NCBI GenBank assembly: GCA_003255025.1
Contig: QANY01004770.1
Span: 1,225,790 to 1,289,789, forward strand
Direction: 5' to 3'
DNA: 64,000 nt
Source of the DNA: Datisca glomerata
Taxonomy: Eukaryota > Streptophyta > Magnoliopsida > Cucurbitales > Datiscaceae
Part shown: piece after piece, positions 33,181 to 43,699 of the stretch
How the letters are laid out: each line of letters opens with the position of its first letter
How positions within the stretch are numbered: the stretch's first letter is position 1
Translations under genes and position numbers: made by a program
Notes under the pieces: model-generated
What the model saw: the letters and a program-made list of their open reading frames with translations, nothing else
Told to the model about the DNA's origin: nothing
The model's database searches: none

Positions 33181-34205
33181 GGAAAACTCCTAACTTTAAT
33201 TTGATTGGTTATTTGAGAGTTATTGCTTGATTTATGTTATTTTATTTATAATTTTATATGAATGATATTTAAGTGCACTTGGAGTGATTTTGGAAGATTG
33301 AGAATGTAAAAAGCGGTATAAAAATTGGCAAAATGATGGATCTCGGCAATATGGTTATTTGAGGGGTTTCGCGGACATGAGAGACATGGAAAAAGCTCTT
33401 GGAGAGGAAAACAACAAGATTCAACCCAGAAATGGATTTCAACTTCAATTTCCTCTTCAAATCTAATTTTTATTCTCATTTTCTCTATGTTCATGAATAT
33501 TCTGATAATGTTTTCTTATTTTAGTATGTTTTAATTTTTCAATCTAGGGTTATGGTGTAACCAAACTATGATTGTTCTTTAATTTTGATTTTCAATTTAA
33601 TCGATGTTTATTCATTATTATTGAGTGTTATGATCCACTCTTAATGCGTGTGATTATCTGACCAACTATTGTATGATTTTTTATTTAATTCAGAGACTAA
33701 GAAGTGATGATTAAATTTATCATTTATTTCTAACACCATTAGAATTTCATAAATTAGAAATATTATGGATCTAATATAGCAATTATAATTTATTGTGCTT
33801 AATGAGTTTCAATATATTTAATCTTGATAGAGATGCAAGATTTGTATACTTGAAATATTATTATTGATGCTTGAGACATATTGATAATTATGTTAGAGAA
33901 CGCTATCAGTATTATGATAAACATTGACTGATTGAGATTTAAATTTTTGAACATGTTTGATTTGGTGAAATTAGAATTCTTAGAGTTTTTAATTATTCAA
34001 ATTTGATTATTTATACTTATCAAATCTTATACGTTTTATTTTAATATTAAATTCAAAATTCTTTGTTTTTCGTTATTCTCAATTAGAATTAAAATCTAGT
34101 TAATTTCAATAGTTAATAATAATCAATCCTTGTGGACGATCTCCTATTTTTATAAAATTTTATTACTTGACAAATGATAGTGTACACTTACACTCTAAAA
34201 AAATC
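33181..34205. other. AT-rich insertion between gag and protease, origin unclear
   Basis: About 1 kb of very AT-rich sequence where the gag-protease linker should be. It ends 'AATCCTTGTGGACGATCTCC' followed by 'TTTATTACTTGACAAATGATAGTGTACAC', a layout seen in some plant Ty3 LTR-adjacent sequence. Possibly a solo LTR of another family; no terminal repeats or target duplication found. Confidence 0.4.
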
Positions 34206-34375
34206 ATAACATGGACCAACATGTGATGATGAAGCTGCCAGTGACCTTAAGGAAGGCACCCCGTCTTGCCACGAAGCTAATCGAGTTCACGGTTGTAAGG
34301 TGCAGTGAAGTCTACAACACCATCTTAGGCTGACTTGCCATACAAAAGTTCAAAGCAGAGGGCGAATGCGCATCA
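34206..34375 (+). pseudogene. Second Tat-type gypsy protease fragment
   Basis: The frame reads 'VTLRKAPRLATKLIEFTVV' and 'CSEVYNTILG', matching the Tat protease block 'xxFxVVDxPSxYNxILGRPxL'. It is cut at about 34375 by LINE-derived sequence. Confidence 0.65.
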
Positions 34376-34520
34376 CAATATCCTTAGTTATAACTTAGTA
34401 AATAACAATGCAAAGGCTAATGGGGAGAGACTGAGTAATATTCTCAGGATGATCAACTTTTGGAATGAGAACAAACAAAGTTAATACATCTTCCATAGGG
34501 ATAAAACTAGTTCAACAAAA
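34376..34520 (-). pseudogene. L1-type LINE reverse-transcriptase fragment
   Basis: The minus strand reads 'FVLIPKVDHPENITQSLPIS' and 'LCIVIY', a clear match to the plant L1 RT block 'xxLIPKxxxPxxxxxFRPISLCNVxYK'. One stop follows (normal Lys after Tyr). Only about 45 residues survive. Confidence 0.8.
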
Positions 34521-34850
34521 ATTTGATGCGCATTTTCCCTGTGCCTTTAGGATGTTATTTAGTTTTTCTTCTTCATTGATGGAAATCAACCTCACAGAAA
34601 TTTTGAACTAAAAAGCATGGTTCATCATCAAGTTTTGGAGATTGCATAAGCTTAGCATCAAAATATTAGTGTTCATTTTCTGTGCATCTTTTTCTTGCAT
34701 AGCTATTCATGTTGTATTGTGCCCCTTAAACCCAATAAGCAAGGGGTTATTAGGTGAAATCGTTAGTTGAGGCCTGCTTACTCTTAAACCCTAAATCTCA
34801 GTATGAAGTCGTTAGTAAGAGGCCTGCTTACTCTTAAACATCGTGGAATC
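34521..34850. other. No gene; short repeated motif
   Basis: 'AGGCCTGCTTACTCTTAAAC' occurs at 34771-34790 and again at 34820-34839, each after a similar 'CGTTAGT' stretch (about 49-bp period). It adjoins the PPR fragment. Confidence 0.55.
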
Positions 34851-34994
34851 CGATGTTTCCCTCCTTTCCCCAATTCCTCAACACAGAGTGGCTAACTGGA
34901 GACAGGAATCCAAAAATGGCTAAGTGGTGGCGCTCCACGCTAGCAACCTCAAGTAGATGGTTATCTCAACCTTCACCATTATCCCAATCTTTAT

Positions 34995-35210
34995 CATCTC
35001 GACTTTCTATGTACCAAACAACTCAATGGCAAATTCACACAGATCATTTAACATCATTCCAGCAATGATGACATTCCATGTAAACAAGTTCCTAATTTCG
35101 CTAAGCTCTTTGAAAACTTTGTATGCGCACTGCCAAGCACCACATTTGGAATACATGTCAACTAATGATATTCCTACCATCGCATCATCTCCCAATTTTT
35201 GTGACCCATG
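34995..35210 (-). pseudogene. PPR protein gene fragment (E-class)
   Basis: PPR proteins bind organellar RNA. The minus strand, entering from the Copia insertion edge at 35210, reads 'DDAMVGISLVDMYSKCG' then 'AYKVFKEL' and 'RNLFTWNVIIAGMMLND' then 'FAIELFG' and a stop at 35007-35009. This is two consecutive PPR motifs of the PLS/E type ('VGTSLVDMYSKCG...A..VF..L..RNL.TWN.MIAGMMLNG..E.A.ELF'); the 'GMMLN' variant suggests a specific E-class subgroup. It is a fragment: no start, no more repeats, and the right side is separated from whatever followed by the Copia insertion. Confidence 0.8.
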
Positions 35211-35916
35211 TGTTGTGAGTAGAGATGGAACAAAATATTTTCATTAACCAACAATTACAAAGAAATATGGAACGATTATAACGTAATTGTAACAGAAACG
35301 ATTACAAAGAAATATGGAACGATTACAACGTATTTGCAACAGAAATGATTACAGCAAAATTAAAACTGAAAATACGATGTAGATCGAGAATTGGTTGAAA
35401 GCAATGTCCTAAAGACAATAATCGTCCTCCACAGGGTGCTTGGAGACTACGACGAATCATCTCTGCAGGATAGAATGATTTAAGCTAGAATCATATTTTT
35501 TATGATATTGTGGGAAAATGGAGAGATTTTGTGGGTTAATGGAGATATTTTAATTATCTTCTGCAGATAATTATAGATTCTGTTTGGTGATATTTTCTTC
35601 CTTTCCAAATAAATCAAAGAAAATTTATCTAAAAATAAATCTTTTGACTATACAGAACAGAGCCGGCCAGACGGGCGGCGGCTGCGGCGCGCGTGTGAAG
35701 GGAGGACCATATGCCATCTAGGTCCTCTCTTCTCCACAAAATGTGGGGTGCCCCTTGGGGCTAACCCCAAGGCATGAATGTTAAGTTTATAAACCCAACA
35801 TTCTATCCTTGAGTTTCCAATGTGGGACAAATTTCCACTTTATTTCACATCACACACTTTCATTCACTTTTCAATCTTTTTTTTATTTTTCTTCCCTTCT
35901 TCTTTTCTCTCCAACA
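35211..35916 (-). repeat. 3' LTR of family-C Copia
   Basis: Plus strand TGTTGTGAGTAGAG ... CTCTCCAACA. About 190 bases shorter than the 5' LTR through an internal deletion after 'CTCTGCAGGATA' (35463-35474). Contains a 47-bp direct repeat (35255-35348). The flank ATCCCCCACATG reads on the minus strand as the polypurine tract CATGTGGGGGAT. Confidence 0.92.
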
Positions 35917-36467
35917 ATCCCCCACATGAATGAAATGTTTCCTAACTAGACAATAACATGAGAGCGAGCAGATGAGATATGCATCAAGAGAGGTGTCTTT
36001 TGGACTTGAACCTTCCATAGTAAGAATTCATCGGATTTATTCTGAAGAACAGTGAACTACGTTCTTGAACTGAACTTCCTCTAAGATAAACCGAGACAAT
36101 AAATTTCACATATATCTCATCTTAATACATCTGAGTTCATAAAATTTTGTTCATTTTGGTCCTAAACATATCCCGCTTTCATAAGAGCTTTAGAGAGGTT
36201 AAGCCATTCAGACCTCTCATAGAAGTGACCCCACTTCTACTCTCATATAGGTGACAACGATTAAGAGTATTCTGTCACTACTCTTCTGGCAAGAAAAACA
36301 TCAATGTCATTAAATACATACGTATACCCTTTTACGTCGACATACAACACACTATTTTCATATCATAGGTTTCTTAGTGTTTCAATTTGAATCATCCCTG
36401 CCAGTTTGCCTATTGAACCTAGATCTTGGAATCTCCAGTAAACTAGGTTAGGTTACCACCTAAATGA

Positions 36468-37425
36468 TTATTGAATAGGCTTTAGCCCTATTTCCCTCGA
36501 TGTTTGTTTAATTAGTTCCCTTGACAATCCTTTTGTCAGAGGATCAGCAAGATTCTCCTTTGACCTTATAAAGTCTAAGAAAATCACCCCATTGGACAAC
36601 AACTGCTTAATGGTATTATGTCTTCGTCTAATATGTCTAGACTTACCATTATACACATTATTTTTCGCTCTAAAGGTTGTAGCCATATTGTCACAGTGGA
36701 CACATATAGCTAACACTGGTTTTGGCCACACTAGAATATCTTCCAGAAAATTCCTGAGCCATTCTACTTCTTCACAAGCCTTGTCCAATGCTATGAATTT
36801 TGATTCCATAGCTGAACAAGCTATACAGGTCTTCTTAGTAGACCTCCACGAGATAGCTCCACCACCTAGGGTAAACACATATCCACTAGTAGATTTAGTC
36901 TCTAAACTATCTGATATCCAGTTAGCATCACTAAATCTTTCTATCACTAGTGGATAGGTTGCGTAATGCAGTCCGTAGTTCATACTGAATTTTAAGTACC
37001 TTAGTACTCTCACCAATGCGCTCCAGTGATCACGTCTAGAATTACTCGTATATCTTGCCAGCCTTCCAACTGAATAGGCTATATCAAGCCTAGTGCAATT
37101 CCTGATATATATTAAACTTTCAATTATTTGTGAGAACTCCAATTGATATACTCCAACTCCATTATTCTTCCTTAACTTATTATTTGGGTCGAAAGGAGTT
37201 ACAGCAGTTTTGCTTTCATATTGCCCAAACATTTTCAAAATCTTTTCTACATAGTGAGACTGGGTAAGGATATATTCATTTTCAGTCCTCTTTACTTGAA
37301 TTCCAAGAATGACATCTACTTAAGCTAAGTCTTTCATGTCAAATTTAGAATTCACATCCTCTTTGTAGAGGATATTTTATCCTTGTTTGATCCCACTATA
37401 AGCATGTCATCTACATACATGCAAA
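36468..37425 (-). pseudogene. Family-C Copia RT C-terminal part and RNase H
   Basis: RT piece next to the mosaic: 'VCMYVDDMLIVGSNKDKI' (37426-37372) with the catalytic YVDD. One stop and frame change follow. Then a 256-residue open frame: '[20 protein letters not shown]' (Copia 'SLMYL.xxTRPDIxYAV'), '[12 protein letters not shown]', '[19 protein letters not shown]' (first RNase H Asp), '[19 protein letters not shown]' (usual STxEAEY reads AMESKF, the catalytic Glu kept), '[14 protein letters not shown]', and '[19 protein letters not shown]', ending in '[11 protein letters not shown]'. RNase H degrades the RNA template. Confidence 0.9.
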
Positions 37426-37434
37426 CGGTGCTTG

Positions 37435-38458
37435 TAGAGGGATCTGACCATCAATCTTCGTTCTGCCAGACTCATGGATGAGATGATCTATTCTCTTTCC
37501 CTCCCCTGGTCTGAATGAAAAGAAATCGACTGGCCCAGACAATCCACCCACTAGGGGAATGAAAAAAAAATTATTAGATTGTAAGAGCACCCAGAGAGAT
37601 AGAATGTCGAACCAGAGGATCCTGAAGTCTCTGCCCACATTAGAAAGCTTTCGTTCCCAACCCCGGACATAGACTACGTACAGGGTAGTACTCTTAGAAA
37701 GAGAGAATCTCACCGCGTGAACATAAGATTAAGTTACGAATATCAGTCCCGAGGGATCGACCACTATTCTAAATATAGTAAGGCGGAGAACAGTAATTCA
37801 TTGGAGCGCTAGAGTGCAGAGGTTGTTCCCATCATTGAAGCCAAAGTGTGGGACTGAGCCTTCCGAATGAGAAAGACAAAAAAAATTATAGTTTCGTTAG
37901 AAACGCAAATATCATATCGACTTTCTCTCGCCCTACTTCTAAGGATAGATAGAAAAGGTTGGAGAGAGTGACTTTCTGAAATTCTCTCCTTTCTAAAGCT
38001 GCGCAAGGCGGCCCCCCCAGAACAAAGCCCCACCCCTCTTTTCCCCCTTTAATGAAAGACCCTTTCCTCGCTTCCTATTCATTTGTGGGTCGGGACCCGA
38101 GGGCCTTTTTTTCAAGAGCTAATTTCGGAGAATCATCCAACTGAAGCCCAGGTGACTCACAGCCTCCCTCTCGCCCAAATTCAATGGGATGAATGAAAGA
38201 AATAAGCTTTTTGATTGATTCAGGGTGTAGCGAAGCCAAATTCAATCAAGGCAAAGGGGGCTTATTTTTCCTGACGCTGAGTCATCCTATTCCAATTTAG
38301 CTATGCTAATGAAAGAGGAAAAGTTTTCAGATGATATGGACCGCCAAGAGATGAGCGAGAACCTCCAATTGCTTAGGGGTCGCACTTTGTCCCGCATGGA
38401 GGACGAAATATTCTCTCCTTTAAAAATGCTTTCTCTCACACCTTTTTCCCACTTTCAC
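37435..38458. repeat. Direct repeat A of the mosaic (1.0 kb)
   Basis: Matches 40233-41275 nearly end to end: 'GGATCTGACCATCAATCTTC' at the start, 'ACTCTTAGAAAGAGAGAATC' in the middle, 'CTTTAAAAATGCTTTCTC' at the end. The minus-strand frame 37411-37713 and plus-strand frame 38303-38524 have counterparts in repeat B but no recognised domain; they may be chance frames. Confidence 0.9.
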
Positions 38459-38514
38459 GTCATAGAACTGAGTAAAAGACCTGTCGAAAGTAGTTTGGAG
38501 CAAGAATGTCCCAC

Positions 38515-39420
38515 CAAAGCTTAACATATTTGCTTGGAAGCTGTTCTACCATGCATTACCTTTGGATGACAGGGTCAAAAGGCTTGGGATTCATCTTACT
38601 AGCAAATGTCATTGCTGTAATAGACCAAAAATGGAAACTCTCAATCATTTGTTTATCACAGCGACATGACATCTTTCCTTTTGAACAAAGTAAGCAGTCT
38701 CTTTGGGCTTAATCTCGTGGGTAAGGTAAGGAAGGAATTTATAGCAGATTTTTGATAATCTTCTCTTCCTATAAATCAGGTTCTCTTGTTGGCCATCTAA
38801 TCCGCTCCATTCCCTTCTCTCACACATGGAAAGTATGGAAAGAATGAAACTTTAGATGTGGATATCCCACTCTCAGTCTTACCTACTACAATAGGGTGAT
38901 AAAAACAAAGTTTTTGGATGTCTCCAAGTGCTTAAAAGTCTCTCGCTATTGTTCTTTTGCTGATCAAATAGTTCTTGAAGCTCTGAACATAAACACAACA
39001 GAACCTCAGAGATCTCCTTTGAGAGTCGTCAAATGGTTAGATTGGAGAATTTAAAATAAATACAGATGGTGCATCTAAAGGTAACCCAGGTACCTCTGGA
39101 GTTGGTTGTATTATACTATATCATCTTGGTCATTTAATTGCAGCCAGCTCTCATTGCTATGGTATATGTTCAAGTGTCGTTGCTGAATTCTGAACGGGCA
39201 TCTTACTGTTCAAATCAATATCAGAATCAGTACATGTCCTATTATTCGTCCAAAGTTATGGTTGATTTACTTACTTCAAAGGCTAAGGCCTCTTGGTAGT
39301 TTGCTTAGGCCCTCACCTCGCCCAAGTGGTTCGTGCATACCTTGCTTCAGGGGGTTGGATCGTCTATCCAAGCTAGAGAGACGAGTTAGATACTAAATAG
39401 ATGGCTGGTAGACTCATTCG
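38515..39420 (+). pseudogene. L1-type LINE ORF2 3' end (zinc-finger and RNase H)
   Basis: From about 38520 (frames shifting) it reads 'FAWKLFYHALPLDDRVKRLG', then 'KCHCCNRPKMETLNHLF', the zf-RVT domain of plant LINE ORF2 ('CPxCxxxxETxxHLFxxC'). At 39052 it reads 'KINTDGASKGNPGTSGVGC' and then 'YGICSSVVAEF', the RNase H domain with the first Asp (NTDGAS) and the Glu (AEF). Stops follow, the first a TGA directly after AEF. L1 ORF2 makes the polymerase for target-primed insertion. No poly(A) tail or 3' target duplication was identified. Confidence 0.85.
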
Positions 39421-40232
39421 CTGGCCCACTTCGATAACTATTTGTCTTTCGATTCATGTATAAGCTTTTTTTTACAGATATTTAGCTATTAGGCATTCCA
39501 CACGAGTCCGTTACCAATCCCAACCCTGGCTAACCTTTTTTTCTTAATGACCTCATTCATCAACCTCTTACCCTTAAACAACAGGAGTTATGTCCTAATC
39601 CCCACGGTTATGCCCGAGAGCACATGGGGAGAATGGATTTGACCTCAACCTTTATACAGTATACGAGCTTGCCTCTTTTCTGGGCTAGCTTGGAAAACCT
39701 AGACTCCAGCTTGGAAAATCTTCGTACGTTGCTAACCTCTTATTCTCCTCATATCTCCAAGTTATTCTTGAATCGAGGAGTGAAAGCTTAGCTAGGAGAG
39801 TTCCTCTCTCCGATGGCTGGGTGGGGAATTGCATCTGATACGATTTCTTATCAGCCTCTCCTAATTGGAGAGAGAAAACCAATCTGATTGGGAGGAGTTC
39901 TTTCTCCGTCCCGTCACTAACAGTTGCAGTGCAGCCACCGATACCAGTGCGGGAGAGAGGGAAAAAGATAAGGGACTAGGCTCCTAGTCCTAATCCCGAA
40001 TGGGAGGCCTCTGCTAGCTCCACGCGGGAAGAAGTCTTACAAGTCCTACGAGAGCTGGGTAGCCAAGCTAATCCGATGAGGCAGGCATGCTTTATGGATG
40101 GATGCACCGGAGATGGCAATAACCTATTCTTAAAGATGACTGGAGGAGTGAACTCTCACAAATGAGAGTATAGAGTCAGTCTGAATTTCACCAGGAATAC
40201 TAGACATGCTACTCTCAACAAAGGAATGCAAC
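39421..40232. other. Unassigned DNA between LINE fragment and repeat B
   Basis: G+C-richer sequence with no recognised gene. The open frame at 39685-39882 (-) has no motif. Style resembles the flanking repeats. Confidence 0.45.
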
Positions 40233-41275
40233 TAGAAGGATCTGACCATCAATCTTCGTTCCGCCAGATCCAGGGATGAGATGATCCATTCTCTTTCCCT
40301 CCCCTGGTCCGAATGAAAAGAAATCGACTGGCCCAGACAATCCACCCACTAGGGGAATGCAAAAAAAAATTATTAGATTGTAAGAGCACCTAGAAAGATA
40401 GATTGTCGAACTAGAGGATCCTGAAGTCTCTGCCCAAATTAGAAAGCTTTCGTTCCCAACCCTGGACATAGACTACGTACAGGGTAGTACTCTTAGAAAG
40501 AGAGAATCTCACCGCGTGAACATAAGATTAAGTTAAGAATATCAGTCCTGAGGGATCGACCACTATTCTAAATATAGTAAGGCAGAGAACAATTATTCAT
40601 TGAAGCGCTAGAGTGCAGAGGTTGTTCCCATCATTGAAGCCAAAGTGTGGGACTGAGCCTTCCGAATGAGAAAGACAAAAAAAATTGTAGTTTCGTTGGA
40701 AAAACCAATGCAAATATCATATTGACTTTCTCTCGCCCTACTTCTAAGGATAGATAGAAATGGTTGGAGAGAGTGACTTTCTAAAATTCTCTCATTTCTA
40801 AAGCTGCGCGAGGTGCCCCCTAGAACAAAGCCCCACCCCTCTTTTCCCCCCCTTTAATGAAAGACCCTCGCCTCGCTTCCTATTCATTTGTGGGTCGGGA
40901 CCCGAGGGCCTTTTTTTTCAAGAGCTGATTTTGGAGAATCAACCAACCGACAAATCCGTAGCCCAGGTGACTCACAGCCTCCCTCTCGCCCAAATTCAAT
41001 GGGATGAATGAAAGAAATAAGCTTTTTGATTGATTCAGGGCGCATCAAAGCCAAATTCAATCAAGGCAAGGGGGGCTTACTTTTCCTGACGTTGAGTCAT
41101 CCTATTTCAATTTAGCTATGCTAATGAAAGAGGAAAAAATTTCAGATGGTATGGACCACCAAGAGATGAGAGAGAACCTCCAATTGCTTAGGGGTCACAC
41201 TCTGTCCCGCTTGGTGGACGGAATCTTCTCTCCTTTAAAAATGCTTTCTCCCACACACCTTTTGCCCTCTTTCAC
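40233..41275. repeat. Direct repeat B of the mosaic (1.0 kb)
   Basis: Second copy of repeat A, with scattered substitutions and short indels (for example an extra 'AAACC' at about 40704). Copies differ by a few percent by eye. Confidence 0.9.
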
Positions 41276-41357
41276 CGAAGAGGAAAGCCCTAAATTTCAC
41301 TCCCCGAGGGGACATATATCTACGGGGGAGAATGGATTGTATATAGATGACATGCTT

Positions 41358-42100
41358 ATGATGAATTGATCATTAGTACATTTAATGTAGACGCATTTAT
41401 CATACTCATTTATCTTGAATCCATCAGATAACATTGTATGTTCAAACTTCCCGTGCCAATGCTTCGATGCTTATTTTAATCCATTAAGTGATTTAACAAG
41501 TTTATAGACCTTTCATTCTTGGCCTTTAACCACGAACCCTTCAGGCTGTTCTATATAGATTTCTTCATCCAATTCTCCATTTAAGAAAACAGTTTTTACA
41601 TCCATTTGATCAATTTCCAAAGTATGCAAAGCTGCTAGTGCAATCAGCATCCTAATAGATGTGATTCTCGTCATTGGAGAATAGGTATCGGAAAAATCGA
41701 TACCTTCCTTCTGTTGGTATCCTTTAGCTACCAACCGAGCTTTGTACTTTTCAATAGTACCATCAGCTCTCAGATTTCTTTTGAAGATCCATTTACAGCC
41801 TATTGGTTTATTCCCGGGAGGGAGATCAATCAACATCCATGTATTATTTTATATTATGGAATCTATCTCATTATCGACTCCTTCCTTCCAAAAAAGAGCC
41901 TCAGGGTTGGACATTGCCTCCTTATAGGTTTGAGGTTCGGCCTCCGTCAGGTATGTTAGAAACTCTGGGCCAAATGAGGTACTCGTTTTAGCTATTTTAC
42001 TTCTTCTAAGCTCAGGTTCAGATTCTTCATCAATCTGAGCTCTAGAAAAACTTTATTCTAATCCTCGTTTGACATTTTGACTGTGTCTTCCTTCCTTAAA
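41358..42100 (-). pseudogene. Family-C Copia RT N-terminal part
   Basis: The minus strand reads 'EFLTYLTEAEPQTYKEAMSN' (start of RT), a short frame break, then an open frame 41836-41513: 'PIGCKWIFKRNLRADGTIEK', 'YKARLVAKGYQQKEGIDF', 'QMDVKTVFLNGELDEEIYIE' and 'QPEGFV'. A stop (41512-41510), then 'KVYKLVKSLNGLK', a stop, 'ASKHWHGKFE' and 'NEYDKCVYIKCTNDQFII', where the mosaic starts. This is the full fingers/palm part up to the catalytic box, which lies at 37400. Confidence 0.9.
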
Positions 42101-42169
42101 AGGAAGCACATTCTCAAAAAATTCTGCATTGGCAGACTCCATAATAGAGTTGGTACTTATGTCAGAAAT

Positions 42170-43100
42170 TTATGACCTAATAATCAAAAATCTATATGCA
42201 GCACTGTTCAATGCATATCTAATGAAAACACAGTCTATTGTCTTAAGTCCAAGCTTTACTTTCTTTGGCAATGGTACTTGTACCTTTGCGAGACACCCCC
42301 ACACTTTTAGAATTTTATAGGAAGGTAACTTCCCTTTCCACTCTTCATAAGGAGACTTGTTGGTCGTCTTATGTGGAATCCTGTTAAGTATGGTGTTTGC
42401 TGTAAGCAAGGCCTCCCCCCACAAATTTTGAGGTAATCCAGAACTGTTCAACATACAGTTCACCATATCTTTCAGAGTTCTATTTTTCCTTTCAGCCAGC
42501 CCATTATGTTGAGGCGTGTAAGGTGCTGTAGTATGATGCACACTTTCGTGTAGAGCACAGAATTCAAACAGCATAGTGGAGTCATATTCTCCACCCCAGT
42601 CAGATCTAAGCACTTTGATATGTTTACCAAGTTGTTTTTCAACTTCATACTCGTATGTCTTAAACATATTCAAAGTCTCATCCTTTGAATGAAGCAGATA
42701 TACATAGCAATATTTACTGAAATCATCAATAAATGTAATAAAATATTTTCTACCTCCCCTACTAGGAGTTAATTTTAAATCACATAAATCACTATGTATT
42801 AAATCAAGTAGGCCATTCGTTCTCTCTACAGATTTAAATGATTTTCTTGCAAATTTAGATTCTACGCATATTTCACATTTATTTCCTTTTTCTAGGTTAA
42901 ATCTAGGTAGAAGTTCTAAATTAATCATGCGTTGTAAGGAACGAAAATTAACATGACCTAATCTAGCATGTCAAATATTAGAAAGTTCAGCGATATGAAC
43001 GGAAGAAGCAGCAGAATTATTATTAATATTTGCAGGGGTTACAGCAGACACATTAAGTTTAAAAAGACCATCAAAACTATAACTTTTCCCAACAAACATT
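42170..43100 (-). pseudogene. Family-C Copia integrase
   Basis: A 252-residue open frame (42928-42170). It begins near the zinc domain ('NKCEICVESKFARKSFKSVE', the CxxC pair), then 'GLLDLIHSDLCDLKLTPSRG' and 'YFITFIDDFSKYCYVYLLHS' (first and second Asp), 'VLRSDWGGEYDS', 'TPQHNGLAERKNRTLKDMVN' with the catalytic Glu, then 'EALLTANTILNRIPHK' and 'KVWGCLAKVQVP'. All D,D-35-E residues appear present ('SDWGGEY' replaces 'SDNGGEY'). The His pair upstream (about 43000-42930) is out of frame or lost. Confidence 0.9.
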
Positions 43101-43690
43101 CATCCCTTAGTCACAATAAACTTGTCAGCATCAAAGACAAGCTTAAATCCACTTTTACATAAAAGAGATCCTGAAACCAAATTTCTACGAATATCAGGCA
43201 CATGCAGGACGTCTAGGAGAGTAAGTTGTTTTCTGGATATGAATTTCAGCACAACCTTTCCCTTTCCCTTAACAGCAGCTTCTGAGGCATTCCCCATATG
43301 GAGAACCTCATCTTTATCAACCTCAGCATAAGTTAAAAAGATATTTCAGTCACTACACACGTGCTTCGTAGCACCAGTGTCGACCCACAATCCCTTGGCG
43401 TCAATGACCATACAGATCTCAGAAATCATTGCACAGAGATCATCTATCTCTATCATATTTGCTTGGTTCATTTTCCCGCTGTTACGGGTTTGGTTACTAT
43501 CATTTTGATCTTTCTTAAACCAGTAGTCCTTTGCCCTATGTTCGGCTTTATCGCACACCCAGCAACTGCCTTTAACGTGTTTAACTGAATTACCTTTTTG
43601 AGCATTGCTCGTTGATGTCTTCCTTTTCTTGTTCGGTGGATTGGATTTGTTTTCTTCTACCACATTAGCTTTCATCCCATAGGTTGCTCA
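43100..43690 (-). pseudogene. Family-C Copia gag zinc knuckle and protease
   Basis: The open frame 43675-43346 reads 'KGSCWVCDKAEHRAKDYWFK', a CCHC knuckle whose last Cys is Tyr, and then 'GLWVDTGATKHVCSD', the aspartic protease site (DTGAT, normally DSGAT). After a stop, 43297-43100 continues the protease/pre-integrase region: '[20 protein letters not shown]', the conserved Copia 'LxDVLYVPxxxxNLxSxxLL'. Confidence 0.85.
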
Positions 43691-43699
43691 CATTGCTTT

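Larger units (their letters stand above)
37427..41357. mobile_element. 3.9-kb mosaic insertion inside family-C reverse transcriptase
   Basis: Family-C RT is collinear on both sides: 'CVYIKCTNDQFII' ends at 41358 and 'VCMYVDDMLIVG' resumes at 37426 (minus strand). The inserted DNA is richer in G+C than its surroundings, with long purine and pyrimidine runs that resemble plant mitochondrial intergenic DNA (my impression only). It consists of direct repeat A (37435-38458), an L1 LINE 3' fragment (38515-39420), unassigned DNA (39421-40232) and direct repeat B (40233-41275). Its right edge ends with an inverted copy of the RT catalytic-box DNA. No target duplication seen. Confidence 0.75.

Noticed and set aside
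37411..37713. 100-residue minus-strand open frame in repeat A (partial copy in repeat B at 40215-40469)
   Set aside because: Partly conserved between the two copies but only because the repeats are similar; no domain recognised, and it reaches into the Copia RT at its end.
37435..41275. The two 1.0-kb repeats as LTRs of a small retrotransposon
   Set aside because: A TG...CA reading is possible inside the repeats, but there is no primer-binding site, no polypurine tract and no target duplication at the outer ends, and the internal part is a LINE scrap.
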